Assembly (NCBI RefSeq): GCF_003011895.2
Contig: NZ_PXWF02000297.1
Location: 20,573 to 84,572, forward strand
DNA length: 64,000 nucleotides
DNA from: Massilia glaciei
GTDB lineage: Bacteria; Pseudomonadota; Gammaproteobacteria; Burkholderiales; Burkholderiaceae_D
Direction: 5' to 3'
Positions 44,105-57,935 of this stretch are shown one piece after another. The translations under genes were made by a program, and so were the position numbers. Under the pieces are notes generated by a model, which did no database searches, was not told the origin of the DNA, and saw only the letters and a program-made list of their open reading frames with translations. Within the stretch, counting starts at the first letter, position 1. Each line of letters starts with the position of its first letter.

Positions 44105-44626
44105 ATGTCGGTCATCATGAAGCGAATGCGGTACCTGAGGAATATGGAGGCGCTGGCCGCCATCGCCTTGCCCTTGTTGTTCGTCCACGACTGGACCAAG
44201 CCGCCGGCCGCGGCGCTGGCCTGGGAGTTGCGGGTCCCGGCGATGTGTTTGCTTAGTTATCTGTTGCTTCAGGGTTCGTGGTACTGGCATCTGAAAATTG
44301 TCGCGATGGAACGGCGGCAAGCCTTGCCTGCGTATTTCCATCCGCTGTACCGCGGGTTCAAGTGGGCCAACACACTGCTGCTGGCGGCCATGCTCGTGGC
44401 GCTGGCCGGCGCCGCGGCCGGCGGCGCCCGAGCGGCGGATCTCGGCTGGGCCGGCGGCCTGCTCGCCGGCGCGGTCCTCGAACAGATCAACTATTTCCAT
44501 TACCAACTGATGTACGATACGCGCGGCGCCATCGCGCACCTGCGCCGCAACGCCCGCCTGCGCACGCCCGCGCTGGCCATCGACCTCAAGCGCGCTGGCG
44601 CGGAGCGCGCCGCGGCGCCGGCTTGA
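44105..44626 (+). CDS. Multi-span membrane protein, unknown function
   Basis: 173 residues with about four hydrophobic segments (near 14-26, 38-56, 88-108 and 113-130). AAGGAAG lies just before the ATG at 44105. The sequence between the second and third helices is polar (HLKIVAMERRQALPAYFHPLYRG). No family was recognised. It is the last gene before a bidirectional terminator and may belong to the M14-CYTH unit, 65 bp upstream. Confidence 0.68.
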   Translation: MSVIMKRMRYLRNMEALAAIALPLLFVHDWTKPPAAALAWELRVPAMCLLSYLLLQGSWYWHLKIVAMERRQALPAYFHPLYRGFKWANTLLLAAMLVALAGAAAGGARAADLGWAGGLLAGAVLEQINYFHYQLMYDTRGAIAHLRRNARLRTPALAIDLKRAGAERAAAPA

Positions 44627-44654
44627 ACGGGCGTCCGGGCCCACGCCCGCGAAT

Positions 44655-44686
44655 AAAAAACGGCCACCTTTCAGTGGCCGTTTTTT
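44655..44686. terminator. Bidirectional Rho-independent terminator
   Basis: A6-cggccac-ctttca-gtggccg-T6: a perfect stem with A and T runs on both sides, placed between convergent genes. Confidence 0.9.
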
Positions 44687-44702
44687 CGTGCGGATGCGGC
44701 GC

Positions 44703-45461
44703 CTATGCCTGCTTGCCGCCCAGCGCCCTGGCCGCGGCCAGACGGCGCAGCACCAGCGTGTTCAGTTCGCGCGTGTGCGCGCTCCAGCGGCTCGAGATCT
44801 TCTCCAATTCAAGGTTCAAACGCGCCGCGGTCGCGTGCTCGCCCGTGGTGAAGGCCCAGATCGCATACTCGGCCTTCGCCTCGTAGGTGCCGAAGGCGGC
44901 CACGGCCGCCTCGAACGCGGCGCGCGCCTCCGCCACGCGCGCGGTGCCGGCGTACGCGCGCGCGATCAGCAGGGCGATCTGGCCGGCGCGGAAATCGGGG
45001 TGTTGCTGGCGCAGCGGCTCAAGGTGGCGCAGGGCGTCGGCGAAGCGCGCGCACGCGACGTAGGCGTCGGCGGCGCCGAAGCGGATCTCGGGCTCGGCCG
45101 CGAACGGCCCCCGCAGGCAGGCCTCGTATTGGCGCGCGCCTTCCTCGGCGCTGCCACCGTTGACCAGCGCCGACGCGAGCCGCATCTGGTTCTGCGCGGT
45201 CGGGACGTCGTCGAAGGCGAGGCGCGCCTCGCGCAGTTCGCGCGTCGGGTCGATCGCCTTGACGGCGGCGTTGACCGCCTTGAGGGCCTTGGCCTCGAGG
45301 CGCGAGTTGGGCAGGCAGACCCCGAAGAAATACACCAGGCTGCCCAGCAGTGGAAACGCGAACAGGATGAGCAGCCAGTACATTTGCTGGCGGGTGCGGA
45401 TCGCGTGGATGGCGCACATGATGGCGATGACGACATGAAGTCCGAGTCCTGCGAAGGGCAT
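44703..45461 (-). CDS. Membrane-anchored TPR-like protein
   Basis: 252 residues from MPFAGLGLHVV. Two transmembrane helices at about 5-22 and 30-50 resemble the PLDc_N-type hairpin. They are followed by a soluble helical domain with TPR-like units (EGARQYEACLRGPFAAEPEI, RFGAADAYVACARFADALRHL). It probably scaffolds a membrane complex. The longer upstream frame crosses a terminator and was rejected. The terminator at 44655-44686 follows. Confidence 0.78.
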   Translation of the reverse strand: MPFAGLGLHVVIAIMCAIHAIRTRQQMYWLLILFAFPLLGSLVYFFGVCLPNSRLEAKALKAVNAAVKAIDPTRELREARLAFDDVPTAQNQMRLASALVNGGSAEEGARQYEACLRGPFAAEPEIRFGAADAYVACARFADALRHLEPLRQQHPDFRAGQIALLIARAYAGTARVAEARAAFEAAVAAFGTYEAKAEYAIWAFTTGEHATAARLNLELEKISSRWSAHTRELNTLVLRRLAAARALGGKQA

Positions 45462-45535
45462 GTTGGCTCCGTCCGGTGGGTTGGCTTGGCTTGAAAAGGT
45501 TAGCATATTATAAATCACGCCAACGCCCGTCCCCC

Positions 45536-45565
45536 AAAAAAAACGGCCACCTTGAAAGTGGCCGT
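45536..45565 (-). terminator. Rho-independent terminator of the DUF2863-like gene
   Basis: On the minus strand the stem acggccac-tttcaag-gtggccgt is followed by a run of eight T. The stem is nearly identical to that at 44655-44686. Confidence 0.88.
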
Positions 45566-45587
45566 CGCGCGCTTGCAAAACCGGTGG

Positions 45588-46853
45588 TCAGTGGAAGTGC
45601 TCGCCGCCGGCGGGCGTGTCCTCGGGCATTTCGGCGTGCACCAGTTCGCTGACCGGGTCGGCGAACAGGGGCGCGCCGCAATCGTCGCAATACTCGGCCA
45701 CGAAACGCTCGTTGTGGCGCTTGATGTGCGTGATGCCGGCCTCGTTGAGGTGGGCGACGATCTCGTCGAGCGGGGTCTTTTGCTCGGCCAGCGCGTCGAT
45801 GCCCGCGTTGACCAGGCCCTCGACGGGCGTGCCGTCCTCGTCCTCCTGGCCGTACAGCGGCCAGACGATGCCGTAGATGACGTCGGGCGTCTGGCGCAGC
45901 GTGAAGGCGACCCGGTATTCGTCGATCTCGCCGTCGGCCGACTCCTCGCCGAAGCCGGCGATGACGGCGCGCAGGTCGGACGGCTCGACCGCGAGCGTGT
46001 TGGTCAGGTAGTGCACGGCGGCGCGGATCGAGACCGGGCGGATCAGTTTGTCGGCCTCGCGGCAGGCCACGTAATAGGCCTCGGGCAAGAGCAGTTCGAT
46101 GCCGCAGCCGGGCAGCAGGCGCGCGATGTTGGGCGTGGCCTGGGTTTGCCATTGCTCGAGCGCGTTGGCGCGTTCGGCCATGAAATTGATCTGGTGCTGC
46201 GGCTCCTGCCAGCGGAACAGCGGCGCGCCGAGCGGCGCGACGACGGCGAGCATCAGGTAGCGCGTGTCGGCCAGGAACGGCGCGGTCTCGGGCGGCTTGG
46301 CGGCGGCCTTGAGCGCCGTGCCTTTGTGCGCGGCCTGGGCCAGCTTGTGCGTCATCGAGTACGTCTCGGCGTGCGTGCGCGGCAGCTGGTCGATCGCGAA
46401 CAGGGTCGGGGCCATGGCCACCTGGGTGCCCTCGGCCAGCAGGTGCGCGGCGAAGTGGGCCGTGAGGGTGGCGACCAGCTCGGCCGGGATGGCGCCCGAG
46501 GCGATCGAGAAGCGCGTCCAGGCGAGCACGGGCGCGGCCACCAGCAGGGCCTGGTAGCTGAGCTCGGCGCCGTCTTTTTGGTCGACCATGATGGACGACT
46601 CGCTGACGGCCTCGACCCCCTCCATGAGGATGTCGTAGGCGTTCAGGTCTTCCTTGAACAGCAGGTTGAGGGTGCTGTCGACGGTGTCCTGGTGGCCCGA
46701 CTTGAGCAGCTTTTGCAGGTGGGCGTCGAGCTGGCGCTCCCAGGTGCGTTCTTCGAGGCGGCTGGCGGCCTGCACGATGGCCTGCGAGATGCTGACCAGG
46801 CGCTGGCTTTCGGCCGACAATTTGTTGGATGGATCTTTGGATGGTCGACGCAT
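45588..46853 (-). CDS. DUF2863-like protein
   Basis: 421 residues from MRRPSKDPSNKL. The protein is soluble, without signal peptide, and ends with a possible metal site CDDCGAPLFADP and a His/Glu-rich tail (EMPEDTPAGGEHFH). From memory it matches a betaproteobacterial family of unknown function (DUF2863), usually found as a single gene. Upstream sequence in the same frame lacks protein character. A clear terminator follows. It lies between the TPR-like gene and aconitase, both on the same strand. Confidence 0.75.
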   Translation of the reverse strand: MRRPSKDPSNKLSAESQRLVSISQAIVQAASRLEERTWERQLDAHLQKLLKSGHQDTVDSTLNLLFKEDLNAYDILMEGVEAVSESSIMVDQKDGAELSYQALLVAAPVLAWTRFSIASGAIPAELVATLTAHFAAHLLAEGTQVAMAPTLFAIDQLPRTHAETYSMTHKLAQAAHKGTALKAAAKPPETAPFLADTRYLMLAVVAPLGAPLFRWQEPQHQINFMAERANALEQWQTQATPNIARLLPGCGIELLLPEAYYVACREADKLIRPVSIRAAVHYLTNTLAVEPSDLRAVIAGFGEESADGEIDEYRVAFTLRQTPDVIYGIVWPLYGQEDEDGTPVEGLVNAGIDALAEQKTPLDEIVAHLNEAGITHIKRHNERFVAEYCDDCGAPLFADPVSELVHAEMPEDTPAGGEHFH

Positions 46854-47003
46854 GGCGCTATAAGAGTCTTTAAAAAATGGAATGGACGGATCGATAATCT
46901 GACGACAATGATAAACCCTTACCCGACGTATTGTAGTTGATTCGGCCATGGACCACGATGACAGCGCAAATGCCGCGCAGAATCGGCCCATTTGTGAGCT
47001 AGC

Positions 47004-47032
47004 AAAAAAAAGCGCCGGACGGATCCGGCGCT
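47004..47032 (-). terminator. Rho-independent terminator of acnA
   Basis: Minus-strand stem agcgccgga-tccg-tccggcgct followed by a run of seven T; located 48 bp after the acnA stop. Confidence 0.9.
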
Positions 47033-47079
47033 GTGTGGTCGCGGCCGCGCGCCGGCGGGCGCGCGGCCTGCCGACTCTC

Positions 47080-49785
<2,706 letters not shown>

Positions 49786-49804
49786 GACCTCTCCTTGGTG
49801 GGGT

Positions 49805-49884
49805 ATTGACTGCTGCTATTGTTGACTGCTGCTATTACTGACTGCTGCTATTGTTGACTGCTGTTGTTGATCGCTGCTGTTTTT
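49805..49884. repeat. 16-bp tandem array in the acnA leader
   Basis: Five 16-bp units (gttgactgctgctatt and variants), starting 19 bp upstream of the acnA ATG and ending 9 bp before the stop of the next gene. It fills almost the whole intergenic space. Confidence 0.88.
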
Positions 49885-49893
49885 TATTGGTGG

Positions 49894-50555
49894 TTATCGT
49901 GGCTTGGCATCGGGCGTGGCCGGCTTGGCCTCGGGCGCCGGTTCGGCCGGCACCGCCGGCGCCGTCACCGGGGCCGGCACGATCGCCGGCGCGGCCGCGA
50001 CCGCGGCCGGGTCGATCGGCACCGGCGCGATGGCGGGCGCGACGATGATGGCGGGCGCGTCCGGCGGCGGGTTGCGCTGGAGTTCGCTCTGGCATTCGTT
50101 GGCGAGCTGGCGGTTCAGTTTGGAGTCGAGCAGCATGCCCTTGGACGGGATGCCGATCCAGATCAGGCCGAACGACAGGTTCTCGAAGCGGTGCGCGCCG
50201 GTGCTGGTGGCGACGCGGTTGAGGCGGTGCACCCGGTTCTGCCAGCGCAGCGCGATGTGGCCCTTGTCGGCGTCGCTGTGGTAGGTCGTGACCTTGTTGC
50301 CGAGCTCGCAGGCGAACTCGGTGGCGGTGGTGCCGGCCAGGTCGGGCTCGGGCTCGCTCGGACGCGCCAGCGCGTCGGGCACGGGCTTCCTGAGCGCGAC
50401 CTTTTTCGGCCTGGCCTTGCCCGGCTTGGCCTTGCCTGCCTGTGCGGCCTTGACGGCGGGCGCGGCCGGGGCCGCCATGGCGGGGGCGGCGCACAGTGCG
50501 CTGGAGGCGAGCGCGAGTACGCAGGCGGCGAGGGTGCTCGGGAATGTGGTGGGCA

Positions 50556-50556
<1 letters not shown>
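49894..50556 (-). CDS. Secreted protein with MliC-like domain
   Basis: 220 residues. A signal peptide (ends APAMAAP) is followed by a basic linker, a compact domain (about 70-155) and a Pro/Ala-rich tail. The domain, with TEFACELGNKVTTYHSD, IALRWQNRVHRLNRV, GAHRFENLSFGLIWIG and a late cysteine (ANECQ), resembles MliC/PliC lysozyme inhibitors, which protect peptidoglycan from host or predator lysozyme. The assignment rests on pattern only. Its ATG overlaps the stop of the lyase gene as ATGA. Confidence 0.68.
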
Positions 50557-51551
<995 letters not shown>

Positions 51552-51660
51552 AGTCGATTCTTTAGAAAAACGAACGCGCCGCGCCGCGCGGGTTGGCGCG
51601 GCGGCCCGGCGCGCGCGCCGCGCGGGCGGCTGCGGCCCCCTGGCGCGTGCGCGGGGATGC

Positions 51661-52650
51661 TTAGGCCAGCAGGTGGGCGACGCCCTCGCGCTCTTCGGTC
51701 AGTTCCTTGAGCGTGAGGTTGATCCGCTCTTGCGAGAACTCGTCGATCGGCAGGCCCTGCACGATGGTGTATTCGCCGTTGGCGACGGTGACCGGGAAGC
51801 CGAACATGGTGCCCTCGGGGATGCCGTAGGAGCCGTCGGACGGGATGCCCATCGTGGTCCACTTGCCGCCGGTGCCGAGGAACCAGTCGTGCATGTGGTC
51901 GATCGCGGCGTTGGCGGCCGAGGCGGCCGAGGACAGGCCGCGCGCCTCGATGATGGCGCCGCCGCGCTTGCCGACGGTGGGCAGGAAGGTGTCGCGGTTC
52001 CAGGCCTCGTCGCCGATCAGGTCCTTGACGGACGCGCCGTCGATTTGGGCGAAGCGGTAGTCGGCGTACATGGTCGGCGAATGGTTGCCCCAGACGCACA
52101 GTTTTTCGATCGCGGCGACCGGCTTGCCGGTCTTGGCGGCGATTTGCGACAGCGCGCGGTTGTGGTCGAGCCGCAGCATGGCGGTGAAGTTCTTGGCCGG
52201 CAGCGACGGCGCCGATTTCATGGCGATGTAGGCGTTGGTGTTGGCCGGGTTGCCCACCACCAGCACCTTGACGGTGCGCGAGGCGACCGCGTCGAGCGCC
52301 TTGCCCTGCACCGTGAAGATCTGGGCGTTCGCCTCGAGCAGGTCCTTGCGCTCCATGCCGGGGCCGCGCGGACGGGCGCCGACCAGCAGGGCGCAATCGG
52401 CGTCCTCGAACGCGGTCATCGGGTCGGCGTGCGCGGTCATGCCGGCGAGCAGCGGGAAGGCGCAGTCGTCGATTTCCATCATGACGCCCTTGAGCGCTTT
52501 TTGCGCCTTCTCGTCGGGGATTTCCAGCAGTTGCAGGATGACCGGCTGGTCCTTGCCGAGCATGTCGCCGTTGGCGATGCGGAACAGCAGGGAATAGCCG
52601 ATCTGGCCGGCCGCGCCGGTGACGGCAACGCGCAATGGGGTTTTTGCCAT
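51661..52650 (-). CDS. mdh: Malate dehydrogenase
   Basis: NAD-dependent oxidation of malate to oxaloacetate. The 329 residues are of the group related to cytosolic/chloroplast enzymes: nucleotide loop [29 protein letters not shown] with substrate-binding Arg, VGNPANTNA, and catalytic [11 protein letters not shown] with its His. The ATG ([10 protein letters not shown]) was chosen; sequence upstream in frame is the regulatory region. Divergent from the GntR regulator across 276 bp that hold a 22-bp palindrome, so joint regulation is likely. Confidence 0.97.
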   Translation of the reverse strand: MAKTPLRVAVTGAAGQIGYSLLFRIANGDMLGKDQPVILQLLEIPDEKAQKALKGVMMEIDDCAFPLLAGMTAHADPMTAFEDADCALLVGARPRGPGMERKDLLEANAQIFTVQGKALDAVASRTVKVLVVGNPANTNAYIAMKSAPSLPAKNFTAMLRLDHNRALSQIAAKTGKPVAAIEKLCVWGNHSPTMYADYRFAQIDGASVKDLIGDEAWNRDTFLPTVGKRGGAIIEARGLSSAASAANAAIDHMHDWFLGTGGKWTTMGIPSDGSYGIPEGTMFGFPVTVANGEYTIVQGLPIDEFSQERINLTLKELTEEREGVAHLLA

Positions 52651-52848
52651 GATGAATCTCCAAAGTGGGAATGAAAACGGTCGAAGCTGAGGATACGCTT
52701 GTTCGGGAAAACTGCAATGATACCAAAACAGCAGTGCGGACGCCCCCTTCGGGCGGCGCCGGTCGTGCCGCGCGCCGCCCGTGCGCGCGCGACCTTGCAG
52801 GATCGTCCGCGAGTGTAGGCCTTGCGGGCTCAACTGTCAATTCATATC

Positions 52849-52870
52849 ATATGTCTTATATAAGACATAT
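52849..52870. promoter_or_regulatory. Perfect 22-bp palindrome, probable operator between mdh and the GntR gene
   Basis: Two 11-nt arms (atatgtcttat and its complement) without spacer, in a GC-rich context. It lies 57 bp before the regulator's ATG and about 200 bp from mdh. A GntR/HutC-type dimer would fit such a symmetric site; autoregulation and control of the TCA genes is the natural guess. Confidence 0.65.
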
Positions 52871-52926
52871 AAACTTGGACGATAATTGCTGGACGGGCAG
52901 GCGCTTTTGTGGTGAAATCGACCCCT

Positions 52927-53721
52927 ATGAATCCAGCACCGACCAACCCGACCGGCCCGACCGGCCCCGCCGCCGGCGCCGCCCCGGCCGCGCAGGCGGG
53001 CAGCTCGCCCACCTTCAGCCCGCTTTACCAGCAGATCAAGGCGCTCATCACGCAGGGCTTGCAGTCGGGCGAGTGGAAGCCGGGCGAGCTCATTCCCAGC
53101 GAGGTCGAGCTGGCCGGGCGCTTCAAGGTCAGCCAGGGCACGGTGCGCAAGGCGATCGACGAGCTCGCCGCCGAGAACCTCGTCATGCGGCGCCAGGGCA
53201 AGGGCACGTTCGTGTCGACCCACCACGAGGCGCGCGCGCATTTCCGTTTTTTGCGGCTGGTGCCCGACGAGGGCGTGCCGCACCAGCCCGACAACCTGAT
53301 CATCGAGGTCAAGCGCATGCGCGCCCCGGCCGAGGTGGCGCGCCTGCTCGAGCTCAAGTCGGGCGACGCGGTGGTCTACATCAGGCGCCTCATGTCGTTC
53401 GACGGCAGCCCGACCATCCTCGAGGAATTGTGGCTGCCGGGGCAGTTGTTCAAGGGGCTGACGGCGGAACGCCTGGTCGAATACAAGGGGCCCATGTATG
53501 GCTTGTTCGAGTCCGAGTTCGGCACCCGCATGATCCGCGCGAGCGAGAAAATCCGCGCCGTGGGCGCCGACGCGGGCGCCGCCCAGTTGCTCGGGGTGCC
53601 CGACGGCACGCCGCTGCTGTGCGCCGAGCGCGTCTCGTTCACCTACGGCGACAAGGCCGTCGAGTTGCGCCGCGGCCTGTACCTGACCGCGAACCACCAC
53701 TACCAGAACGATTTGTCGTAG
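52927..53721 (+). CDS. GntR family transcriptional regulator, HutC/UTRA type
   Basis: 264 residues: Pro/Ala-rich N-terminus of about 30 residues, a winged helix (about 33-100, PLYQQIKALITQGLQSGEWK, then SEVELAGRFKVSQGTVRKAI) and a UTRA ligand domain (about 110-260) with EELWLPGQLF and RVSFTYGDKAVELRRG. It heads the sdh-gltA block and faces mdh, so it is a candidate regulator of this TCA locus; the ligand is probably a small organic acid or phosphorylated compound. A GTG 18 bp upstream is an alternative start. Confidence 0.9.
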   Translation: MNPAPTNPTGPTGPAAGAAPAAQAGSSPTFSPLYQQIKALITQGLQSGEWKPGELIPSEVELAGRFKVSQGTVRKAIDELAAENLVMRRQGKGTFVSTHHEARAHFRFLRLVPDEGVPHQPDNLIIEVKRMRAPAEVARLLELKSGDAVVYIRRLMSFDGSPTILEELWLPGQLFKGLTAERLVEYKGPMYGLFESEFGTRMIRASEKIRAVGADAGAAQLLGVPDGTPLLCAERVSFTYGDKAVELRRGLYLTANHHYQNDLS

Positions 53722-54076
53722 GTGGCGTTCGTCCCCGGGCTTTTTTTTGCCCGGGCCGGACCGGGGGCGGGCCGGACCGGGGGGCGGGCCGAGCCGGGGG
53801 GGGATTCGGGGCGGGCCTGCCGGGCGTTGCCGGCGTGGCGCGGCGCATCGGGTTTGTCCCGGGCTTGTCCCGGGTCGGTCCCGGCGGCGCCGGTTTGCGC
53901 GGCGGCGCCAGCAGGAAATGGTTGTTGCGAATAGAATACGTTGTGTTTGGGAAAGCACCATTCCCGCCCGTATTTTCGGTTTGTGGCCAATTAGGCATTG
54001 GTCCGCCACCCGAAATAGGCGAAAATTGCAGGTTCAAAATATGCAGTGTCCAGTTTAAGTTCAAGGGAGGTCTAGT
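53722..54076. other. sdh leader: hairpin and G-run tract, no gene
   Basis: Right after the regulator gene comes the hairpin cccgggc-T8-gcccggg (53734-53755). A tract with seven runs of three to eight G follows on the plus strand (53763-53815), then GC-rich direct repeats of gtcccgggctt type up to about 53890. The sdhC ribosome binding site AGGGAGG is at about 54065. Confidence 0.7.
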
Positions 54077-54499
54077 ATGTCCGAAGCCGTGAAAGAGGCT
54101 CCAAAAAAAGCGCGGCCGCAATTCCGTAACATCCATGTTACGCAATTGGCAAATTACCGCCTGCCGCTGGCGGGCGTGGTCTCGATCCTGCACCGCATCA
54201 GCGGCTTCGCGATGTTCGCGCTGCTGCCGGTGGTGCTCTACATGTTCCACCTGAGCGTGAGCTCCGAGATGTCGTTCGCCTACTTCGCCGGCATCGCCGC
54301 CAAGCCGCTCGTCAAGCTCGTGATCCTGGGCCTGGTGTGGGCCTACATGCAGCATTTCTGCGCCGGCGTGCGGCACCTGTTCATGGACCTGCACCTCGGC
54401 CTCGACAAGGATTCGGCCCGCAAGTCGGCGCTCGTCGTGCTCGTGGCCAGCCTGTCGCTGACCGCGCTGGTCGGCCTCAAACTGTTTGGAGTTTTCTGA
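54077..54499 (+). CDS. sdhC: Succinate dehydrogenase cytochrome b556 subunit
   Basis: 140 residues with three transmembrane helices (about 30-55, 70-92, 112-138). The signature HRISGFAMF and the probable heme-ligand region HFCAGVRHLFMD are present. It anchors the enzyme in the inner membrane and helps bind heme b and ubiquinone. A strong AGGGAGG site precedes the ATG. Its stop overlaps the sdhD ATG. Confidence 0.95.
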   Translation: MSEAVKEAPKKARPQFRNIHVTQLANYRLPLAGVVSILHRISGFAMFALLPVVLYMFHLSVSSEMSFAYFAGIAAKPLVKLVILGLVWAYMQHFCAGVRHLFMDLHLGLDKDSARKSALVVLVASLSLTALVGLKLFGVF

Positions 54500-54864
54500 T
54501 GGCGAACAATAACATCGGACCGAAGCGCCTGGTCGTCGGCGCCCACTACGGCCTCAAGGACTGGCTGGCCCAGCGCATCACCGCCATCGTCATGGCGCTC
54601 TACACCTTCGTGCTGCTGTACGCCTTCCTGAGCGGCCAGAACTTCACCTACGAGGGCTGGGCCGGCGTGTTCGCCCAGCAGTGGTTCAAGCTGTTCAGCC
54701 TGGTCACCTTCCTGGCCCTGTTCTACCACGCCTGGGTCGGCATGCGCGACATCTGGATGGACTACGTCAAGTCGGTCGCGCTGCGCCTGACGCTGCAGAT
54801 CCTCACGATCGTCTGGCTGGTCGCCTGCGCCCTTTACACAGCACAAATTCTCTGGAGCGTCTAA
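54499..54864 (+). CDS. sdhD: Succinate dehydrogenase membrane anchor subunit
   Basis: 121 residues with three hydrophobic helices. The N-terminus KRLVVGAHYGLKDWLAQR and FYHAWVGMRDIWMDYV (with heme/quinone-region His and Asp) are typical. Start and sdhC stop overlap by one base (tgAtg). It forms the quinone site together with SdhC and SdhB. Confidence 0.95.
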   Translation: MANNNIGPKRLVVGAHYGLKDWLAQRITAIVMALYTFVLLYAFLSGQNFTYEGWAGVFAQQWFKLFSLVTFLALFYHAWVGMRDIWMDYVKSVALRLTLQILTIVWLVACALYTAQILWSV

Positions 54865-54866
54865 TC

Positions 54867-56632
<1,766 letters not shown>

Positions 56633-56645
<13 letters not shown>

Positions 56646-56702
56646 AACGTACCTTTTAACACGTACCTTTTAACACGTACTCCTCAACACGTACTTTTTA
56701 AT
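56633..56702 (+). repeat. 14-bp tandem array starting at the sdhA stop codon
   Basis: Five 14-bp units (consensus acgtacyttttaac). The first is made of the last sdhA codons and the TAA stop; units two and three are identical. The array fills most of the space to sdhB. Confidence 0.92.
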
Positions 56703-56753
56703 ATCTCGCGGGCCGGGGTTTTTCACCCCGGCCCCAACTAGCCAGGGTCAGTC

Positions 56754-57464
56754 ATGACACGCACAGTAAAACTCAAGATCTACCGCTACGATCCGGACAC
56801 GGACGCCAAGCCCTACATGCAGGACGTCACGGTCGAGCTGCAGGACACCGACAAGATGCTGCTCGACGCGCTCCAACGCATCAAGGCCGACGTCGACGAC
56901 TCGCTGTCGCTGCGCCGCTCGTGCCGCGAGGGCGTGTGCGGCTCCGACGCGATGAACATCAACGGCAAGAACGGCCTGGCCTGCACCACCAACCTCAACG
57001 AGCTGACCGAGCCAATCGTGCTGCGCCCGCTGCCGGGCCTGCCCGTGATCCGCGACCTGATCGTCGACATGACCCAGTTCTTCAAGCAATACGATTCGAT
57101 CAAGCCGTATCTGGTCAACGATTCGATCCCGCCGGAGAAGGAACGGCTGCAGTCGCCCACCGAGCGTGAGGAGCTCGACGGCCTGTACGAGTGCATCCTG
57201 TGCGCCTGCTGCTCGACCTCGTGCCCGTCGTTCTGGTGGAACCCCGACAAGTTCGTCGGACCGGCCGGGCTGCTGCAGGCCTACCGCTTCATCGCCGACA
57301 GCCGCGACGAGGCCACCGGCGACCGGCTCGACAACCTCGAAGACCCGTACCGCCTGTTCCGCTGCCATTCGATCATGAATTGCGTCGACGTCTGCCCCAA
57401 GGGACTGAACCCGAACCGGGCGATCGGCAAGATCAAGGAACTGATGGTGCGGCGCGCGGTTTAA
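56754..57464 (+). CDS. sdhB: Succinate dehydrogenase iron-sulfur subunit
   Basis: 236 residues with three cluster motifs in order: CREGVCGSDAMNINGKNGLAC for [2Fe-2S], CILCACCSTSCPS for [4Fe-4S] and CHSIMNCVDVCPKGLNP for [3Fe-4S]. It passes electrons from SdhA to ubiquinone. The gap to sdhA (108 bp) is unusually large for this operon and is filled by the 14-bp array and a GC hairpin (ggccgggg / ccccggcc). Confidence 0.96.
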   Translation: MTRTVKLKIYRYDPDTDAKPYMQDVTVELQDTDKMLLDALQRIKADVDDSLSLRRSCREGVCGSDAMNINGKNGLACTTNLNELTEPIVLRPLPGLPVIRDLIVDMTQFFKQYDSIKPYLVNDSIPPEKERLQSPTEREELDGLYECILCACCSTSCPSFWWNPDKFVGPAGLLQAYRFIADSRDEATGDRLDNLEDPYRLFRCHSIMNCVDVCPKGLNPNRAIGKIKELMVRRAV

Positions 57465-57620
57465 TCGCCGCACAGCCCCGCCCGGCCCGGGCCGATACAG
57501 TAGAAATACGGTAAAACGCCCTAAAACCGCTGCAAAACCCCCTAAAACGGGGCAAAAAGTGTACCGTGCTGCCAGTGTCGCGCGGCCGGAGTATAGTGTT
57601 GACCGAACGACAGGATCTTT

Positions 57621-57887
57621 GTGACCACACATCAATCCGACCCTGCCAACCGCGCGCGGCTGCGCTGGCGCAGCCGCCGCGGCCTGCTCGAGAATGACCT
57701 GATCCTGACCCGCTTCCTCGATGCCCACGAGGCGGACTTGACGGACGATGAGGTCGATGCGCTCACGCGCCTGCTCGACCTGTCCGACATCGCGCTCATG
57801 GGGCTGATGCTGGCGCGCGGCGAGCCCGAAGGTGAAGTCGATCTGCCGCACGTGCACGCCTTGCTGGCGCGCCTGCGGACCGCCTGA
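57621..57887 (+). CDS. sdhE: FAD assembly factor SdhE
   Basis: 88 residues starting at GTG. The conserved RGxxE motif appears as RSRRGLLENDLILTRF, followed by an acidic helical segment (DEVDALTRLLDLSD). SdhE promotes covalent attachment of FAD to SdhA, which fits its position between sdhB and gltA. The acidic middle and short length are typical of the family. Confidence 0.93.
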   Translation: MTTHQSDPANRARLRWRSRRGLLENDLILTRFLDAHEADLTDDEVDALTRLLDLSDIALMGLMLARGEPEGEVDLPHVHALLARLRTA

Positions 57888-57935
57888 CCAGTTTCGTAAT
57901 TTTAATTGTAGACTCACCTCCCAGAAGGAAGTGCC

